Below, piece by piece: positions 25,719 to 34,251 of a DNA stretch of 64,000 nucleotides (positions are counted from its first letter, which is position 1; the number at the start of each line of letters is the position of its first letter). This DNA comes from Bacillus sp. FJAT-26390 (GTDB lineage: Bacteria > Bacillota > Bacilli > Paenibacillales > Paenibacillaceae): the NCBI RefSeq assembly GCF_001682865.1, contig NZ_MAQX01000032.1, positions 614,888 through 678,887 of the forward strand, written 5' to 3'. The position numbers were made by a program, and so were the translations under genes. The notes beneath the pieces were generated by a model. That model was not told the DNA's origin. It saw only the letters and a program-made list of their open reading frames with translations, and searched no databases.

Positions 25719-26074
25719 GTTAACCCTCCTGTTTGTTATTTTTGTTATTGCTTATGACTGATATATGTAAGCGCTTCACAACAAGTATAAGAGGTTCCTA
25801 TCGCAAAATAAATGGTCTAAACTAGCTTTTATAGGGCTGAAATGCTGTTTCATTATTTATTTTTGTTATTTTGTTAGGTTAATAATTAAGTGAATAAACG
25901 ATAATCGCCATGAAAATATCTGTTATTCACCATCTGCAGTTAGACGGCTCCTCGCATTTAAATCAACCAATATGGTATTATACAAAGGGAATCATGAATG
26001 GGAATGTGGAAAAATTTGCAGGTCATTCTGCAATCCTTTTTACGCATTCGCACAACTTAAGGAGGATATTTGAA
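25719..26074. other. Divergent intergenic region between GH26 and cyclophilin genes
   Basis: About 356 nt of A/T-rich sequence with no supported gene. It carries the cre-like site at 25766-25780 on the GH26 side and TATTAT-like elements (around 25976) on the cyclophilin side. The open frame that extends the cyclophilin gene upstream to 25910 has no ribosome site and is probably untranslated. Confidence 0.5.
25766..25780 (-). promoter_or_regulatory. cre-like CcpA site upstream of GH26 gene
   Basis: TGTAAGCGCTTCACA is a near-palindrome that matches the catabolite-responsive element core (TGNAANCG) with one deviation in the 3' half. It lies about 48 nt upstream of the GH26 start, where CcpA would repress transcription when preferred sugars are present. 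Confidence 0.65.
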
Positions 26075-26794
26075 ATGCTTTTTAAAAACAAACGCCTTGG
26101 TACCATGCTGCTGCTTATGCTCGTTCTGCTCGTTGTAGCATCAGGATGCGGAGCAAACAAAAATACAAGCGGTGACAAAAATACCGGATCCGGCTCCAAC
26201 AGCGGCAACACTAGCACAACAACTCCCCCTACCGAAGCTCCTACGGAGGAAGGCCCTGAGCTGCTTGGCTCGGACAAGCATCCGGTCGTAACGATTCAAC
26301 TAAGCAATGACAAAACCATTAAGCTTGAGCTCTACCCAGAGGTTGCTCCTAATACAGTAAACAACTTTATCTCGCTCATTAATAAAGGCTTCTACGACGG
26401 CGTTATTTTCCACCGCGTTATCCCGGGCTTTATGATTCAAGGCGGCGATCCTGAAGGCACCGGAACGGGCGGCCCTGGCTACAGCATCCCCGGCGAGTTC
26501 AAAGAAAACGGCTTTGAGAACAAGCTGAAGCATACGCGCGGCGTACTCTCGATGGCTCGCACGAACCAACCGGATACAGGAGGCTCGCAGTTTTTCATCA
26601 TGGTGGCTGACGCTCCTTCGCTCGATAACCTCTATGCTTCCTTCGGTAAAGTAACGGAAGGAATGGAAGCTGTAGATGAAATTGTTAATCAGACCGTTGG
26701 TGCGAACGATCGGCCTGAAACTCCGATTTCGATGAAAAAAGTAACGGTAGACACGCTCGGCATGACGTTTGAGGAACCGAAAAAAACGGAATAA
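26075..26794 (+). CDS. Cyclophilin-type peptidyl-prolyl isomerase lipoprotein
   Basis: A 239-residue lipoprotein: signal peptide with lipobox VASGC (Cys about residue 25), then a Ser/Thr/Pro-rich tether (residues 30-60) and a cyclophilin domain. Catalytic-site residues are visible in FHRVIPGFMIQGGDP (Arg, Phe, Gln), MARTNQPDTGGSQFFIM and SLDNLYASFGKV. It should catalyse proline isomerisation and assist folding of exported proteins at the membrane surface. ATG 26075 follows AAGGAGG by about 9 nt. Monocistronic, with a terminator at 26806-26836. Confidence 0.93.
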   Translation: MLFKNKRLGTMLLLMLVLLVVASGCGANKNTSGDKNTGSGSNSGNTSTTTPPTEAPTEEGPELLGSDKHPVVTIQLSNDKTIKLELYPEVAPNTVNNFISLINKGFYDGVIFHRVIPGFMIQGGDPEGTGTGGPGYSIPGEFKENGFENKLKHTRGVLSMARTNQPDTGGSQFFIMVADAPSLDNLYASFGKVTEGMEAVDEIVNQTVGANDRPETPISMKKVTVDTLGMTFEEPKKTE

Positions 26795-26805
26795 GAGAAG
26801 AGCTA

Positions 26806-26836
26806 AGAGGAGGGCTAAGCCCTTCTCTTTTTTTAC
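26806..26836 (+). terminator. Terminator of cyclophilin gene
   Basis: Arms AGAGGAGGGC and GCCCTTCTCT (one wobble) enclose a 3-base loop and run into seven T residues. Confidence 0.85.
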
Positions 26837-26915
26837 GGCTTAATATATAATAAAATTATTAATTGATTAATAATAATATAAATAGTTAAACATCCGCCAA
26901 AGGAGATTTATCACA

Positions 26916-28442
26916 TTGAGAAAACAAACGATTGTTTTGCTAACTGCATGTTTGATGACCTTTATGAGCGCATGCAGCGGCAGCAGCGCAGGCAGCGTAA
27001 GCAGTCCATCGCCTACCGAAAGCGCTGCGCCTGCCTCAACTGCCGTAGCTTCAAGCAGCGCAAATTCGGAAGCGGTTACAACTAATGAGCCTGCGTTCGC
27101 CGACGCTTCTGTTCATGATCCATCGATCATTAAAGTCGGCGATACCTTTTATATTTTCGGCTCCCATCTCGCCGCTGCGAAGTCCAAGGACCTGATGTCT
27201 TGGGAGCAGCTCAACTCAAGCGTCTATGAGGGGAACCCCATTATCCCGGACGTATTAACTGAAATGAAAGAGGAGCTTGCTTGGGCGGAGACCGATACGT
27301 TCTGGGCGGGCGATGTCATTCAGCTGCCGGACGGCAAGTTTTATATGTATTACAGCATGTGCAAGGGGGATTCTCCGCGTTCTGTGCTTGGGTATGCCGT
27401 CGCAGATAAAGTAGAAGGGCCTTACCATAACAAGGGAACGATTTTGAAATCCGGCATGTGGAACGACCTGAGCGAGGACGGGACGATTTATGATGCGGCC
27501 GTACATCCGAACGTGGTGGACCCGAATGTCTTTTACGATAAAGACGACGTGCTGTGGATGGTGTACGGCTCTTACTCGGGCGGCATTTTTATTATGAAAA
27601 TGAATCCGGAAACCGGTCTGCCTTATCCAGATCAAGGCTACGGCAAGCGGCTGCTCGGCAATAACCACAGCCGCATCGAGGCGCCGTATATGATGTACAG
27701 CAAGGAAACGGACTATTACTATTTATTTCTGTCCTATGGCGGACTAGACTCTAGCGGCGGTTATAACATCCGAGTCGCCCGCTCCAAAAAGCCTGACGGA
27801 CCGTTCCTCGACTCCGAAGGCAAGGATATGATCGACGCCTTTGGCGCTTACGGCACGCTCTTCGACGATGCGTCTATCGCCCCTTACGGGGTGAAGCTGA
27901 TGGGCAACTTCCAAATGGATAATATCGAAGGAGAGGTCGCGAATATCGGCACGGGGTACGCTTCGCCCGGCCATAATTCAACCTACGTTGATCCGGATAC
28001 CGGCAAAATGTTTCTTATCTTCCATACCCGCTTTCCTTCTCGCGGAGAGGGCCATGAGGTGAGAGTGCATCAGATGCTGATGAATACCGAGGGCTGGCCG
28101 GTCGTTGCGCCGCATCGCTATTCGGGCGAGACGGCTGAGAGCGTAACCGCCGGTCAAATCGCCGGCGACTATAAATACGTGAATCACGGCAAGGACATTA
28201 CGGCTGAGGTCAAGCAAGCGACTCTCATAACGCTGGGCAAGGACGGCACCATTTCCGGCGGCGCAAGCGGCACTTGGATAAGCACCGGAGCAGCAACCAT
28301 TGCTCTTACGATTGATGGCGTGCTGTATAACGGCGCGCTGCTGCGAGAGTGGAACGAAGGAACGCTTAGCCATGTCATGACGTTTAGCGCTTTATCCAAA
28401 GAAGGCGTTGCGATTTGGGGCAGTCACGTGTCCAAGGAGTAG
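26916..28442 (+). CDS. GH43 family lipoprotein (arabinanase-type)
   Basis: A 508-residue secreted lipoprotein with lipobox MSAC (Cys20) and a Ser/Ala-rich tether to about residue 60. The five-bladed propeller of GH43 follows. The catalytic base is Asp68 (SVHDPSIIK), the pKa-modulating residue Asp202 (NVVDPNVFYD) and the acid Glu255 (SRIEAPYM). A C-terminal beta-domain (about 405-508) is typical of the longer arabinan endo-1,5-alpha-arabinosidase subfamilies. It probably trims arabinan or arabinoxylan side chains outside the cell. Translation starts at TTG, with AAGGAG about 10 nt upstream; this start sits on the basic MRKQ signal-peptide head. Confidence 0.9.
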   Translation: MRKQTIVLLTACLMTFMSACSGSSAGSVSSPSPTESAAPASTAVASSSANSEAVTTNEPAFADASVHDPSIIKVGDTFYIFGSHLAAAKSKDLMSWEQLNSSVYEGNPIIPDVLTEMKEELAWAETDTFWAGDVIQLPDGKFYMYYSMCKGDSPRSVLGYAVADKVEGPYHNKGTILKSGMWNDLSEDGTIYDAAVHPNVVDPNVFYDKDDVLWMVYGSYSGGIFIMKMNPETGLPYPDQGYGKRLLGNNHSRIEAPYMMYSKETDYYYLFLSYGGLDSSGGYNIRVARSKKPDGPFLDSEGKDMIDAFGAYGTLFDDASIAPYGVKLMGNFQMDNIEGEVANIGTGYASPGHNSTYVDPDTGKMFLIFHTRFPSRGEGHEVRVHQMLMNTEGWPVVAPHRYSGETAESVTAGQIAGDYKYVNHGKDITAEVKQATLITLGKDGTISGGASGTWISTGAATIALTIDGVLYNGALLREWNEGTLSHVMTFSALSKEGVAIWGSHVSKE

Positions 28443-28506
28443 CCTTCGCAGCTGGCATACGCTGTCGCCGCTTGGAATCGCAGGCATGTTACGGGAATCC
28501 AATCAT

Positions 28507-29079
28507 ATGGTGGAGTATAAGCATGTTGCGAAGGATGGTGAAGCGATGAATGGCAATGGGCCAGTCAGCGTGGTCAATTTAACGAATCCGCTCTGCAAGT
28601 CGCTGCAAGGGAAATATTTTGTAGGCGAGACCGACCAGCTGAATCCAACCGATTCAAACCGGACTTGGGGCGCACTAATAAATCCTCCCGGCTCGGGCGT
28701 TAATCTCTATCTCGATCTTTATGTGCTAAGCAATCTGTCGGATGATAAGCTCGTCTCGCAAATCTGCTTCTGCTCCAGCCTGCCAACGCATGGCAAGCAG
28801 TCGCATGAGGTATCCACTGCCAATCTGACGCTCGATCCAAGGCCGATGCCGCGCGGACAAGTTCAGTTCGGAAGCAGCTTGGATACGACCGCGCTTGCTG
28901 CAATTCCCGTATCCACGCGCGTCATCCCGGCTTACTCCAGCGTATCAAGCGAGAAAGCAGGCCACTGGATTGTCGGTCCCGGCCAAGCCATTCTCTTCAC
29001 GCTGACCAGCTCCATGAACCCCCCCGCTCCCGCCGTCATCTCCTTCGGCTGGTGGGAGGAGTCTCCCGGCATGCACTAG
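28507..29079 (+). CDS. DUF6143-like protein
   Basis: A protein of about 190 residues with NPLCKSLQGKYFVGETD near the N-terminus, GSGVNLYLDLYVLSN, MPRGQVQFGSS and the end motif ISFGWWEE. This pattern fits the DUF6143 family of Firmicutes, predicted to be a small beta-sandwich. No function is known and there is no signal peptide. The start is uncertain: ATG 28507 (MVEYKH) or ATG 28546 (MNGNG), the latter with AAGGA about 10 nt upstream. It follows the GH43 gene closely in the same direction, and a bidirectional terminator ends it. Confidence 0.68.
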   Translation: MVEYKHVAKDGEAMNGNGPVSVVNLTNPLCKSLQGKYFVGETDQLNPTDSNRTWGALINPPGSGVNLYLDLYVLSNLSDDKLVSQICFCSSLPTHGKQSHEVSTANLTLDPRPMPRGQVQFGSSLDTTALAAIPVSTRVIPAYSSVSSEKAGHWIVGPGQAILFTLTSSMNPPAPAVISFGWWEESPGMH

Positions 29080-29090
29080 CTTTAAGCCCA

Positions 29091-29126
29091 AATCGCCCCT
29101 CAACCCGCAAAGGTTGAGGGGCGATT
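29091..29126. terminator. Bidirectional terminator
   Basis: Perfect 15-bp arms AATCGCCCCTCAACC and GGTTGAGGGGCGATT with a 6-nt loop lie between the convergent DUF6143-like and monooxygenase genes. T runs are weak on both sides, but the stem is very stable. Confidence 0.75.
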
Positions 29127-29128
29127 GT

Positions 29129-30487
29129 CTACCTCAGTACGGCTGAGGCATGCGCTTTGCGAAAATGGTTTTCGCCCGGACGCTGCAAGCCCAGATGGTC
29201 GCGAAGCGTATCGCCCGTGTAATCCTCGCGAAACAGTCCGCGCTGCTGCAAAATCGGAACGACTAAATCGACAAAGTCATCCAGTCCGCCGGGAAGGACA
29301 GGCGCCATAATGTTGAAGCCGTCGCAGCCATATTCCTCAAACCATAGCTCAATGAGATCCGCCAATTGCTCAGGCGTACCTACAAATTGCAAATGGCCCC
29401 TGGCACCGAGAAAACGCCCGCCTAATTCGCGCATGGACAGCTTCTCCTTGCGCGCCAAGTCCATAATAAGCTGTACGCGGCTCTTCATTCCATTGGATGC
29501 GCCAACTGGGTCCGGAATGTCCGGCACCTGCTCGTCAAGCGAATAGCCGCTCACATCAAAGTTAAGAAACCCGGATAGAAATCCGGCGATCGCCGCGTCT
29601 GGAATAAGCTTCTGCAGCTCTTGGAAACGCTGCTTCGCCTCCTCCTCGGTCGCTCCGAGAACAGGAGACAGGCCCGGCATTATTTTCAGGCTGCCGCGCT
29701 CTCTGCCATAATCGCCAAGCTTGCTGTTTACACGCTCATAGAATGCTTTGGCAGACTCAAGAGATTGCTGCGCCGTAAAAATAACCTCGCCGATACTCGC
29801 GGCAAAATCCTGCCCCGGCTCCGACGAGCCAGCTTGAATCAGTACCGGATAGCCTTGCGGCGATCTCGGTACGTTCAAAGGCCCCTTCGCGGAATACCAT
29901 TCCCCGCTATAATCGACCGGCTTAACCTTCGAGTCATCGGCAAACTTGCCGGACTGCCGGTCAAGAACAAGCGCGTCATCCTCCCAGCTATCCCACAATC
30001 TTGTCACGACATCAACGAACTCACGCGCCATCTCGTAACGCAGGCCATGCTCGGGATGCTTCGGCTTGCCGTAATTATGGGCTTCAATATCAAGCTGGGA
30101 GGTCACGATATTCCAGCCTGCGCGCCCGCCGCTAATATGGTCGAGCGAGGAAAATTTGCGCGCCACGTTGAACGGCTCGTTATAGGTCGTCGATACCGTC
30201 GCCGTCAGGCCAATCTTCTCCGTTACCGCCGACAGGGATGATAGCAGCGTCAGCGGCTCCAGCATGCCGGCTACCGCTTGCCCCACATTCGCCGCGTACA
30301 ATAAGTCGGCGAAAAAAATCATGTCGAACTTGCCGCGTTCCGCCGTCTGCGCCAGCTTGCGATAAAACTTCACATCAAACATGCCCTCCACGCCTGAATC
30401 AGGATGGCGCCAGCCTGCATGATGATGCCCCGCATAATAAATGAATGCCCCAAGGTGGAGCTGCTCGTGCCGTTTCCCCATAATCAA
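29129..30487 (-). CDS. LLM-class flavin-dependent monooxygenase (NtaA/SnaA/DszA type)
   Basis: A 452-residue FMN-reductase-dependent monooxygenase of the luciferase-like superfamily. Features are GAFIYYAGHHHAGWRHP at the N-terminus, FDMIFFADLLY, STTYNEPFNVARKFSSLDHIS, and the NtaA-type GRAGWNIVTS. Relatives oxidise nitrilotriacetate, dibenzothiophene sulfone or sulfonates. Here it closes a sulfonate-type ABC operon, so desulfonation or oxidation of an imported organosulfur compound is likely. TTG 30487 is 6 nt after GGAGAGG; ATG 30481 is the alternative. The oxidoreductase that supplies FMNH2 is not in this operon. Confidence 0.88.
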   Translation of the reverse strand: MIMGKRHEQLHLGAFIYYAGHHHAGWRHPDSGVEGMFDVKFYRKLAQTAERGKFDMIFFADLLYAANVGQAVAGMLEPLTLLSSLSAVTEKIGLTATVSTTYNEPFNVARKFSSLDHISGGRAGWNIVTSQLDIEAHNYGKPKHPEHGLRYEMAREFVDVVTRLWDSWEDDALVLDRQSGKFADDSKVKPVDYSGEWYSAKGPLNVPRSPQGYPVLIQAGSSEPGQDFAASIGEVIFTAQQSLESAKAFYERVNSKLGDYGRERGSLKIMPGLSPVLGATEEEAKQRFQELQKLIPDAAIAGFLSGFLNFDVSGYSLDEQVPDIPDPVGASNGMKSRVQLIMDLARKEKLSMRELGGRFLGARGHLQFVGTPEQLADLIELWFEEYGCDGFNIMAPVLPGGLDDFVDLVVPILQQRGLFREDYTGDTLRDHLGLQRPGENHFRKAHASAVLR

Positions 30488-30510
30488 TGACCGCCTCTCC
30501 GAACTTCAAA

Positions 30511-31338
30511 TTAACCTTTATACGTATCGCGCCAGCGGAGCCATCTCGTCTCCAGCAGGCGAACCGCCGAATCCGACAGCTTGCCGACCACTGCGAAAAT
30601 AATGATGCCTACAAATACGATTTCCGTCTCAGAATAGGCCCGCGCATCCTGAATCATATAGCCGATCCCTGCGCTCGTGCCCATCATTTCAGCAACAACG
30701 AGCAGCAGCCAAGAGACGCCAAGCGACAGCCTAACGCCGAGCAAAATATTAGGAAGCGCAGCAGGAATAATAAGCTTCGTTACTTGCTGCAGCTTCGTGT
30801 ATTGAAAAATCCGGGATACCTCATACAGCTTTGCATCCGTGCTGCGAATGCCAAGAAACGTGTTCACGTACACGGGAAAAAAAGCGCCTAACCCGATCAG
30901 CAGCACCTTGGCGAACTCGCCGATGCCAAACCACAATATAAACAAAGGGATAACCGCAAGCAACGGCACTGTCCGCAGCATTTGCAGCGAAGGATCGAGC
31001 GTTTTCTCCGCTACCTTGCCAAGCCCAGTCGACAAACCAAGGAGCAAGCCAAGCGTTCCGCCAAGCAAAAAACCAAGTGCCGCACGGTATACGCTGATCC
31101 CTAGATGCTCGAATAGCTCTCCGCTCGCGCATAGCTGGATAAAGCTCTTCGCAATCAGGAGGGGAGCAGGCAGCAACGTTTCGGCTATTAACCCCAAACC
31201 GCTGACCGTCTGCCACAAGACAACGATTATAATCGGCACGATCCATCCATGGAGCGGCTTTGGCACATGATCAAGCCACTCTCGCGAAGCGGATTTGTTG
31301 TCCCTAACGCTAGCCTTCTTAATGGTCTGTTCGCTCAT
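30511..31338 (-). CDS. ABC permease, SsuC/TauC type (second)
   Basis: A 275-residue membrane permease with six helices and the EAA-type loop TDAKLYEVSRIFQYTKLQQVTKLIIPAALP. It overlaps the previous permease gene by 4 nt (ATGA), so translation is probably coupled. It is a clear paralogue of that neighbour (both contain VYVNTFLGIRS/LYVNTFLGIRS and SGIGYMIQDAR/SGIGFLINDAR). The two may form a heterodimer. Confidence 0.9.
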   Translation of the reverse strand: MSEQTIKKASVRDNKSASREWLDHVPKPLHGWIVPIIIVVLWQTVSGLGLIAETLLPAPLLIAKSFIQLCASGELFEHLGISVYRAALGFLLGGTLGLLLGLSTGLGKVAEKTLDPSLQMLRTVPLLAVIPLFILWFGIGEFAKVLLIGLGAFFPVYVNTFLGIRSTDAKLYEVSRIFQYTKLQQVTKLIIPAALPNILLGVRLSLGVSWLLLVVAEMMGTSAGIGYMIQDARAYSETEIVFVGIIIFAVVGKLSDSAVRLLETRWLRWRDTYKG

Positions 31339-32186
31339 GATGCTCCATCCCCCTTATAGCTGTCCTGCCAGCTAAGCAATCTTCGCTCCAGCAGCTTCAC
31401 AAGGGAATCCGTCAGTTTCCCGACAGCAGCAAAAACGATGATGCCAACGAATACAACCGAAGTAATCGAGAAATAACGGGCATCATTAATCAAGAAGCCG
31501 ATACCTGAGCTGGAGCCCATCATTTCAGCTACAACCAGACCCAGCCACGCTACGCCGATGGATAAGCGGATGCCTAGAAAAATATTCGGAAGCGATGCCG
31601 GCAGCACCAGCTTCGTTATCATCTGCCAGCGGCTGAACTCCAGCACGCGGGCCACATCAAACAACTTGCCGTCCACCGAGCGGATGCCGAGAAACGTATT
31701 GACGTACAGCGGGAAAAAAGCTCCTTTGGCAATAAGCAGTACTTTCGAGGTCTCATCGAACCCAAACCATAATATAAACAGCGGCGCCACGGCCAAATGC
31801 GGCAGCGTGCGAAGCATTTGCAGCGAAGGATCGATCAGCCTCTCTGTCTTATAGGAAAATCCAACCCAAAGCCCCATCGCAAGTCCAAGCCCGCCGCCAA
31901 GCAAGAAGCCCAGCAACGCGCGCCAAGTCGAGATTTCAAGATGCCGGAGCAGCTCGCCTGACAACGTCAGGCTCACGAATTCTTGAACGATGACCCCGGG
32001 CGTTGGCAGCAGCGTCGGGTTGAGCTTGCCCATCATGCCTGCAATCTGCCAAACGGCAAGCAGGATGACCGGCAGCAAAACACCCAGCAACAGATTTGCC
32101 GATTGTATGGAGAGACGGCTCGTTTGCCGCCTCTTCTGCGCCCTTATTTGCTTTGGCAACGCGCTTTCCACTCCTGCTCGCTGCAT
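31335..32186 (-). CDS. ABC permease, SsuC/TauC type (first)
   Basis: A 283-residue membrane permease. A basic cytoplasmic N-terminus (KQIRAQKRRQTSR) precedes six helices, and the coupling loop is VDGKLFDVARVLEFSRWQMITKLVLPASLP. With the downstream paralogue, the binding protein and the ATPase it forms an aliphatic sulfonate/taurine-type importer. GAGG lies a few bases before the ATG. Confidence 0.9.
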   Translation of the reverse strand: MQRAGVESALPKQIRAQKRRQTSRLSIQSANLLLGVLLPVILLAVWQIAGMMGKLNPTLLPTPGVIVQEFVSLTLSGELLRHLEISTWRALLGFLLGGGLGLAMGLWVGFSYKTERLIDPSLQMLRTLPHLAVAPLFILWFGFDETSKVLLIAKGAFFPLYVNTFLGIRSVDGKLFDVARVLEFSRWQMITKLVLPASLPNIFLGIRLSIGVAWLGLVVAEMMGSSSGIGFLINDARYFSITSVVFVGIIVFAAVGKLTDSLVKLLERRLLSWQDSYKGDGAS

Positions 32187-32221
32187 AACGAACGCCTCAT
32201 TTCTTCATCATTTCGGAAGGC

Positions 32222-33229
32222 TTACTTCCGTGCCTCTTCTATAAAGCGGTTATCGAACACTTCGGATACGTTAATTTTTTTGCGAATCGATTTGATTTCG
32301 AATTGGAAATCCGCCGTCTTCTGCTGCTCGGCAATGATTTCATCCGTGACGGGGATGCTGATCGATTTGGAGCGAGTAAAGATCGCCTCTATGAGTGCTG
32401 CCGGGACGTTGCGCTCTGCGGCATAACGCTCCAGCGCCTCGTCTCGGTTGTCATTTTCCCACTTCAGCGCTTTATCCAGCACCTTCAAATACAAGGTGAC
32501 CAGCTCCGGATAATCATCGGCGAATTGCTTTCTTGCAATGTAGAACGATGGGGACAATACCCCTAGCTGCTCGCCGTCCGCAAGCACTCTAGCTTTGTCT
32601 TGAAGCGTATTAAGCGTTATGTTCGGGTCCCAAGTTGCCCACGCATCGATCTTGCCCGATTCGAATGCCGGCTGAGCCTCGTCTGGCTGAAGCTGAATGA
32701 TTTCCAAATCCGATGCCTTCAGCCCTGCTCCCTCAATGCCGCGGAATAAGAAGTTGTAGGCATTGCTTCCCTTTGCTACGGATACCTTCTTCCCTTTCAA
32801 ATCCGCTATCGATTGAATGTCGCTATTTTTCGGGACGATGATTGCAACGTTGTTCTTTCCTTCGAGCGCTTGCGAGATGACCGTAAATTTAATGTCTGCC
32901 GCTTGTGCCGCGATGATGGGCATATTGCCAAGTCCGGCAAAATCAAGCCGATTAGAAGCCATCGCTTCTGTCATGGGAGGCCCGCTTTGAAATTCGGCAA
33001 ACTCCACTTTGACGCCAAGCTTATCAAACTCCTCCTCGAACCATTTCTCTTCAATCGCCTTGCCGAACAAGCCGCCGCTGCCCTGATAGCCGATCGTTAC
33101 CTTCAGTCCTTCGTATTTATTGGCTCCATTGCCGCCCTTCTCCGATTTTTCCGTGTTAGCAGCCGCGCATCCGCTTATAAATACCGCCAATACTATGATT
33201 GCGGCCGTTAGCCATCTCAATTGCTTCAT
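32222..33229 (-). CDS. Sulfonate/nitrate-type ABC substrate-binding lipoprotein
   Basis: A 335-residue SsuA-like lipoprotein with lipobox ISGC (Cys about residue 21). The mature protein starts with VTIGYQGSGGLFGKAIEEKWFEEEF and contains LKGKKVSVAKGSNAYNFLF and ESGKIDAWATWDPN, all typical of aliphatic sulfonate binding proteins. It delivers the substrate to the permease pair. GGGAGAG precedes the ATG. The exact ligand (sulfonate, sulfate ester or other) is not fixed by sequence. Confidence 0.9.
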   Translation of the reverse strand: MKQLRWLTAAIIVLAVFISGCAAANTEKSEKGGNGANKYEGLKVTIGYQGSGGLFGKAIEEKWFEEEFDKLGVKVEFAEFQSGPPMTEAMASNRLDFAGLGNMPIIAAQAADIKFTVISQALEGKNNVAIIVPKNSDIQSIADLKGKKVSVAKGSNAYNFLFRGIEGAGLKASDLEIIQLQPDEAQPAFESGKIDAWATWDPNITLNTLQDKARVLADGEQLGVLSPSFYIARKQFADDYPELVTLYLKVLDKALKWENDNRDEALERYAAERNVPAALIEAIFTRSKSISIPVTDEIIAEQQKTADFQFEIKSIRKKINVSEVFDNRFIEEARK

Positions 33230-33291
33230 TCGTAATCTCTCCCTTTTGTCCGATGTGACCCTTGTTCGATTTCTCTAAAATAATGCCCGTC

Positions 33292-34068
33292 TTAAATACC
33301 TGCACCCTCATCCAGCTCCGGCTCTTCAACCTTCTCAAACTCGCTTAACACCTTGTGACGAAGCTCTTGGAAGGACTGCCCCGTTCTCTTGCGCGGATAC
33401 GGAAGATCGATCGTTAAAATATTTCGGATATGTCCAGGGCGCGGATTCATAATAACGACACGCTCGCCCAAAAATACCGCCTCATCCAAATCATGCGTGA
33501 CGAACAGCATCGTCGTCCGGTTTTTCTGCCAAATATCGAGCAGCACCTCCTGCATATGCGACCTTGTAAAAGCGTCCAGCGCGCCAAACGGCTCGTCGAG
33601 CAGCAAAATATCGGGGCTTCGCAACAACGCTCTGGCAATAGCGACGCGCTGCGCCATTCCGCCGGATAGCTCACGCGGATATGCTTGCTCGAACCCTTTT
33701 AACCGAACCAGCTCGATTAGCTCATCCACCCGCGCCCGAACCTCAGCCTTGCGAAGCGACAGGTTAGCCGCAATGTTTTTCTCCACCGTTAACCAAGGGA
33801 ACAAGCGCGGCTCCTGAAAAATAAATCCCTTCTCGATACTCGGCCCGTCAATCGGCTTGCCGTTCAGCAGCACCGTCCCTTCATAACGCGTGTCGAGTCC
33901 GGCGACGATTTTGAGCAATGTGCTTTTGCCGCAGCCGCTTGGGCCGATTATGGTAATGAACTCCCCTTGCTTTGCCTGAAGCCCGATTCGGTTTAATGCG
34001 ATAACATCGCCCGTAGGCGTAGCAAACGTCTTATTAAGCTCTTCCACGACGAGCATTTTTGCCAACAT
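33292..34068 (-). CDS. ABC transporter ATPase, SsuB/TauB type
   Basis: A 258-residue ATPase with Walker A GPSGCGKST, Q-loop FIFQEPRLFPW, signature LSGGMAQRVAIARAL, Walker B ILLLDEPFGALDAF and switch His in FVTHDLDEAV. It energises the sulfonate-type importer. ATG 34068 follows AAGGGGGG by 5 nt, so I prefer it to ATG 34086. It is the first gene of the operon (ATPase, binding protein, two permeases, monooxygenase). Confidence 0.92.
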   Translation of the reverse strand: MLAKMLVVEELNKTFATPTGDVIALNRIGLQAKQGEFITIIGPSGCGKSTLLKIVAGLDTRYEGTVLLNGKPIDGPSIEKGFIFQEPRLFPWLTVEKNIAANLSLRKAEVRARVDELIELVRLKGFEQAYPRELSGGMAQRVAIARALLRSPDILLLDEPFGALDAFTRSHMQEVLLDIWQKNRTTMLFVTHDLDEAVFLGERVVIMNPRPGHIRNILTIDLPYPRKRTGQSFQELRHKVLSEFEKVEEPELDEGAGI

Positions 34069-34201
34069 ATCGTCCCCCCTTGTCATACATTATTATTCGC
34101 ACCTATTTACTTGGTATTGTAAGCAAAATAAAAAGACTTAACGCGTAGCGATACGAACGTTAAATCTCCAGCTGTCTGGTCGATTTGGTTTAATGTTGTT
34201 A

Positions 34202-34225
34202 CAAACTGAATATTCATTCGGTTTG
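34202..34225. promoter_or_regulatory. Palindromic operator upstream of sulfonate operon
   Basis: A 24-bp palindrome has arms CAAACTGAAT and ATTCGGTTTG (9 of 10 base pairs match) around TATTC-rich central bases. It sits between the 3' end of the TetR gene and the ABC operon, about 135 nt upstream of the ATPase start. Size and symmetry fit a TetR-family operator. Confidence 0.6.
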
Positions 34226-34251
34226 TTATGTTGCTTATTTTGCGGCACGGG

